From HKCCE3408 sp039191215 (GTDB taxonomy: Bacteria > Pseudomonadota > Alphaproteobacteria > Rhodobacterales > Rhodobacteraceae), in NCBI GenBank assembly GCA_039191215.1, contig JBCCXT010000005.1, positions 1-64,000 on the forward strand: 64,000 nucleotides of DNA, in the 5' to 3' direction. Under the pieces are notes generated by a model that was not told the DNA's origin, did no database searches, and worked only from the letters and a program-made list of their open reading frames with translations. Made by a program: the position numbers and the translations under genes. This document shows positions 61,085 to 64,000 of the stretch, in pieces. Position 1 is the stretch's first letter. Every line of letters begins with the position of its first letter.

Positions 61085-61765
61085 TTAGTTGGGCATGTCT
61101 TCGACCGTGTCGATTAAAGGGCCAGCAGCCGTTATTGCAGCCCGGGCCGCCGCGCGATCGCCGTCAAGCGGCGCAAGATCGTAAAAGCCCATGGCCGAGG
61201 GACCGGCGACAATTTCCAGCCCCGAATTGAGCAGAAACGCACGCATTTCCGCCTCGCTGACGCCGTCCGCGAAAATGATCCGGAAAGCCACCTGGGACAT
61301 AGCGGCGCTTTCTGCCGGGCTCGCACCATCGGCAAGCGAAAAGTCGGTCGAGCGTTCAAGCGAAACCTCCGGCGGCAAAGGCACCGCACCTGGGTCGTCT
61401 GGGCCGGTTGTGAGGACGGCCTGACCAATGCCCAACCCCAAAACGACCACAGCCGCGGATTGCCAGATGCGCAGTCGCGACAGGGGGACCACTTTAGGTG
61501 AATTGGCGGCAGCGGTCGTGGAGTGCGCCGCCGAGGCATCCCTATCGACGTCCCGCATTAGGCGCGCAAGGCCAAGATCACCCGGGCTCGCCTCGGCCTC
61601 ATCTCCTTGCATCTGTCGGCGAATGGCTCTCAGCGCTGCCAATTCAGACGCGAGCCTCGGGTCGCCTGCGACCGCAGTCTCGACCTCCGTGCGCTCGTCA
61701 CCGGTCAGCGTTTCATTGGCCAGAAAGGGCAGCAAGGCCTCGATCTCTTCGCGCTCCAGGCTCAT
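61085..61765 (-). CDS. Membrane anti-sigma factor with a subtilase-propeptide-like periplasmic domain
   Basis: A 226-residue protein. The N-terminal 75 residues are an anti-sigma-type helical domain (EREEIEALLPFLANETLTGDERTEVETAVA) without cysteines, so it is not the zinc-binding kind. One transmembrane helix is at about 100-119 (AAVVVLGLGIGQAVL). The periplasmic residues 158-225 (FRIIFADGVSEAEMRAFLLN, LEIVAGPSAMGFYDLAPL, AARAAITAAGPLIDTV) look like the alpha-beta propeptide/inhibitor I9-type fold of subtilases. It overlaps the sigma gene stop by four bases and precedes a subtilase gene, which suggests a sigma factor released by proteolysis. Confidence 0.78.
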   Translation of the reverse strand: MSLEREEIEALLPFLANETLTGDERTEVETAVAGDPRLASELAALRAIRRQMQGDEAEASPGDLGLARLMRDVDRDASAAHSTTAAANSPKVVPLSRLRIWQSAAVVVLGLGIGQAVLTTGPDDPGAVPLPPEVSLERSTDFSLADGASPAESAAMSQVAFRIIFADGVSEAEMRAFLLNSGLEIVAGPSAMGFYDLAPLDGDRAAARAAITAAGPLIDTVEDMPN

Positions 61766-62322
61766 GCCGGCACCCTCCGCCCCATAATCCCTTCGAGGCA
61801 GCGCATGAGATGCGTCTTGGCATGAAAGACCCGGGTTTTGATCGTGCCTTCAGGGACACCAGCGATCTCAGCTATCTCGCGATAGGTCATATCTTCGTAG
61901 AACGCCATCGAAATGGCGGCGCGATGGTCGTCTTTTAAAGTGCCCAGGCAATGGCGCACATGGGCGGCTTCTTCGGCGCTGGCAAGACAGGTTTCCGGAT
62001 CGGGGCTGTCATCGGTGACATCGGGAAATTCATCGGTCAAATCGACACGCCCGCGACGGCGATGCGCGTCGATGACCTTTTTGTATGCGATCCCAAAAAC
62101 CCAGGTCTGCACTTTCGCTCTTCCCTCGAAGCGTCCGGCCGAGCGCCAGACTTCCATGAATACATCATGCAGTATGTCGCCCGCCTCGTAGGGATCGTTC
62201 AATCGTGAGCGAATAAATCTGAAAACCGGCTTCTCTAAAGCACGGTAAAGCCCGGCAAGGGCCTGTTTGTCGCCGGTGGCGATTGCATCCATCATGGCGC
62301 GCTGTTCGGTATCGCTGGCCAT
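61762..62322 (-). CDS. ECF-family RNA polymerase sigma factor
   Basis: A 186-residue group 4 sigma factor. Region 2 is clear (LYRALEKPVFRFIRSRLNDPYEAGDILHDVFMEVWRSAGRFEGR and VQTWVFGIAYKKVIDAHRRRGR), and region 4 has the helix-turn-helix (AISMAFYEDMTYREIAEIAGVPEGTIKTRVFHAK). The ATG at 62322 follows GGGGAAAG, which excludes an upstream in-frame start. Translationally coupled to the anti-sigma gene. Many such factors control their own promoter; I could not identify the -35/-10 pair in the 71-bp upstream gap with confidence. Confidence 0.92.
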   Translation of the reverse strand: MASDTEQRAMMDAIATGDKQALAGLYRALEKPVFRFIRSRLNDPYEAGDILHDVFMEVWRSAGRFEGRAKVQTWVFGIAYKKVIDAHRRRGRVDLTDEFPDVTDDSPDPETCLASAEEAAHVRHCLGTLKDDHRAAISMAFYEDMTYREIAEIAGVPEGTIKTRVFHAKTHLMRCLEGIMGRRVPA

Positions 62323-62393
62323 CTTTCCCCGCTTCAATCCCACACATTCCAGCACAGATTGTCCGGTAGGAAAATGCTGGATTTTGCGGCCCC

Positions 62394-63329
62394 TTAGGCG
62401 GTGCGGCGGTCGTAGTAGGCCATGACCGAATGGCGCGCTTCGGCGAAAAAGAGCCAGCGTTCGATAAAGAGCCCGGCCAGAAGCGCAACCGAGCCCAAGA
62501 CCAGCGTGACCGTGGGTGCCAGGCCTGATGATGCCATCAGCGTCAGAATCATGGGCAAAAATCCCCCAACTAACACGGCAAAAAAGCGCAGTTTTTCCGC
62601 GTGGCGCCGGGCCACGGTAAACCCCATTTCGTTGAGCAGGTAATTCGGCCCGGTATGGGGCGCCTCAAACAGCCGGACGCTGCCCAAAAACCCAAGGCCT
62701 GTCGCACTTTCCGTCGTAGAGACGGGTGCGACTGCCCGGGCATCACCCTGACGCCAGGCGCGCTGTTTGAGCGTCCATGCGATGAAGATCGATAGCGCCG
62801 CGGTCAGCGGCCAGATACCCGGCCCGTCGGCAAATGCCGCACGGAGCGCGCCCACGATGATCTCTCCGCTTGCCGTGGCAAAGGCCAGAAAACACAACGG
62901 CGTCAATAAGGTATGCCATCGGTCTACAGTCTTTAGCTGGGCATAAATCATCGATGTCGCGTAGACCGTCAGCAACGACATTACTGCTGTCAGCGGCCCC
63001 AGGATTGCCGCGCCCGGCAGGCCAATGATGCAAGCCAGCGCATAAAACCCGGCCAGGCCCAGTGTTACCACCGCCAGCACGCCCTCGCGACTGAGCCATG
63101 AGCTGCGCCATTGACTGAACGCCCGCCAGGCGCGCTCGGGGTGACCGAGATGAAAGGTCGATGACATGAGGCCGCCGACCGAAAGCGCAAAGGCGAGGAT
63201 GAAACCGGCCCAGGCCAACGCGCCCGATGGCGCATCCCCCCAAAGGGCCGGCAGGCCGAGCGCAAACAATAGCCCGAAGCCCGCGCCCGAGCAGACGGTG
63301 AAGACAATGATTGAGGTTGCCGGATGCAT
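62394..63329 (-). CDS. DmsC/SoeC-type membrane anchor subunit
   Basis: A 311-residue integral membrane quinol-interacting anchor of a molybdopterin oxidoreductase. It starts MHPATSIIVFTVCSGAGFGLLFALG, followed by some eight hydrophobic helices, with SSTFHLGHPERAWRAFSQWRSSWLSREG (the DmsC family block near residue 65) and GFLGSVRLFEAPHTGPNYLLNEMGF. The ATG at 63329 overlaps no coding sequence; the preceding Fe-S subunit ends at 63331. Two known complexes fit: DMSO/TMAO-type reductase (Dms) or cytoplasmic sulfite dehydrogenase (Soe), which is common in marine Rhodobacteraceae. The catalytic gene would be outside the window to the right. Confidence 0.85.
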   Translation of the reverse strand: MHPATSIIVFTVCSGAGFGLLFALGLPALWGDAPSGALAWAGFILAFALSVGGLMSSTFHLGHPERAWRAFSQWRSSWLSREGVLAVVTLGLAGFYALACIIGLPGAAILGPLTAVMSLLTVYATSMIYAQLKTVDRWHTLLTPLCFLAFATASGEIIVGALRAAFADGPGIWPLTAALSIFIAWTLKQRAWRQGDARAVAPVSTTESATGLGFLGSVRLFEAPHTGPNYLLNEMGFTVARRHAEKLRFFAVLVGGFLPMILTLMASSGLAPTVTLVLGSVALLAGLFIERWLFFAEARHSVMAYYDRRTA

Positions 63330-63330
63330 C

Positions 63331-64000
63331 TCAGACCTTCTCCAACATCCTGTCGACCCACGCGAAAAAGCCCTGCGGCTCCGCGTGTGGCGTCTCGCAG
63401 AATGCTGCCAGATCAACCTGCTCGTCGCCGACTTTCGGGCGCGGTGGCAAGTATTTGTTGACCGGCTTGGTCCCCTGTTCGGGCATCAGATCCATGCCGT
63501 CGCGGGCAGCGACAAGCAGTGAGATATCTGACATCGGATCACCAAGATCGCCAAAATGCCGCGCGCCGGCCGGACAGGTCCGCACGCAGGACGGTATGCG
63601 ATCCTCTTCCGCCAGATTATCATTATAGATCCTGTCCACACACAGCGTGCATTTCTTCATCACATGTTCGCTCGGATCCATCTCGCGCGCGCCATAGGGA
63701 CAGGCCCAGGCGCAAAGCCCACAGCCGATGCAGATGGATTCATCCACCAAAACAATGCCATCCGCACTGCGCTTAAAGCTGGCCCCTGTCGGGCAAACGG
63801 TCACACAGGGCGCGTCTTCGCAATGCAGGCAGGATTTTGGGAAATGCACATTCATCGCCGGGCCCTCTTCGGGCGTCACTTCGAATGTGTGCACGCGGTT
63901 GAGAAACGCGCCGACCGGTTCTGCGCCATAGGCGTCGCGATCCGACAGCGGCGCGCCATAGCCCCCGGTATTCCATTCCTTGCAAGAAATGACACAGGCA
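63331..64000 (-). CDS. DmsB/SoeB-type iron-sulfur subunit (5' end beyond the window)
   Basis: At least 222 residues are visible, and the frame stays open to the window edge, so the N-terminus lies outside. The visible part has ACVISCKEWN (end of the first [4Fe-4S] cluster motif), CLHCEDAPCVTVCP, CIGCGLCAWACPYGAREMD and KKCTLCVDRIYND with CVRTCPAGARHFGD; together they match the four-cluster electron-transfer subunits of DMSO-reductase-type enzymes. An internal GTG could be read as a start, but the cluster residues upstream of it show that the gene is longer. It passes electrons between a molybdopterin subunit and the membrane anchor encoded just downstream. Confidence 0.88.
   Translation of the reverse strand, partial: ACVISCKEWNTGGYGAPLSDRDAYGAEPVGAFLNRVHTFEVTPEEGPAMNVHFPKSCLHCEDAPCVTVCPTGASFKRSADGIVLVDESICIGCGLCAWACPYGAREMDPSEHVMKKCTLCVDRIYNDNLAEEDRIPSCVRTCPAGARHFGDLGDPMSDISLLVAARDGMDLMPEQGTKPVNKYLPPRPKVGDEQVDLAAFCETPHAEPQGFFAWVDRMLEKV

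Noticed and set aside
1..64000. CRISPR array, rRNA genes or prophage
   Set aside because: No regularly spaced direct repeats, ribosomal RNA stretches or phage structural genes were seen.

Overview
The window looks like a piece of an alphaproteobacterial chromosome, most likely a marine Rhodobacteraceae (Roseobacter-group) genome. The reasons are high GC with strongly GC-biased third codon positions, many ABC and TRAP uptake systems, heterotetrameric sarcosine oxidase, a glnB-glnA pair, the nagZ-scpA-scpB and argS-SPOR core blocks, and a Ugp-type glycerol-phosphate importer. This assignment is inference from gene content and style; no database was searched.

Left part (1-24.9 kb), accessory DNA. 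It opens with a 132-bp-arm palindrome (1-278), then a secreted alpha/beta hydrolase and a decayed serine-recombinase fragment. A LysR regulator, a TAXI-type TRAP transporter and a cytoplasmic sulfatase form one catabolic module (1881-7498). An IS3-family transposase relic and a GGDEF-EAL protein follow. Next comes a long operon-like array: RpiR regulator, divergent soxBDAG (sarcosine oxidase), an MmgE/PrpD protein and a complete polar amino-acid ABC transporter (11258-21958). It ends two bases before a wrecked IS21-family element, which abuts a truncated serine recombinase. A tRNA-Leu(UAG) gene has its 3' end facing this region, so positions 1-24.8 kb may be a genomic island built up at a tRNA gene.

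Middle part (24.9-40.2 kb), mostly core genome: NAD(P)HX repair enzyme, PII protein and glutamine synthetase, two YbjN-like secreted proteins flanking a YrbL-like protein, ScpB/ScpA (chromosome condensation), NagZ (peptidoglycan recycling), a SPOR protein, ArgS, Dgt, an ErpA-like Fe-S carrier, exonuclease III and small secreted proteins. Two small reading frames here carry in-frame stops and look freshly broken.

Transport block (40.3-52.1 kb): a family-5 (peptide-type) binding protein lies 6.6 kb from the DppB-DppC-fused DppDF genes it plausibly serves. A chemoreceptor and a complete ugpBAEC operon sit between them.

Right part (52.1-64 kb): a run of envelope or secreted proteins of poorly known function. 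They are an Ala/Glu-rich coiled coil with Sel1 repeats, a 517-residue anchored protein, a SUMF1-fold protein lacking the catalytic cysteines, and a 572-residue secreted protein. A subtilase, a membrane anti-sigma factor and an ECF sigma factor follow. The periplasmic end of the anti-sigma factor resembles a subtilase propeptide, which makes sigma/anti-sigma/protease the most interesting candidate signalling system. The window ends inside a DmsB/SoeB-type Fe-S subunit, followed in transcription order by its DmsC/SoeC-type membrane anchor.
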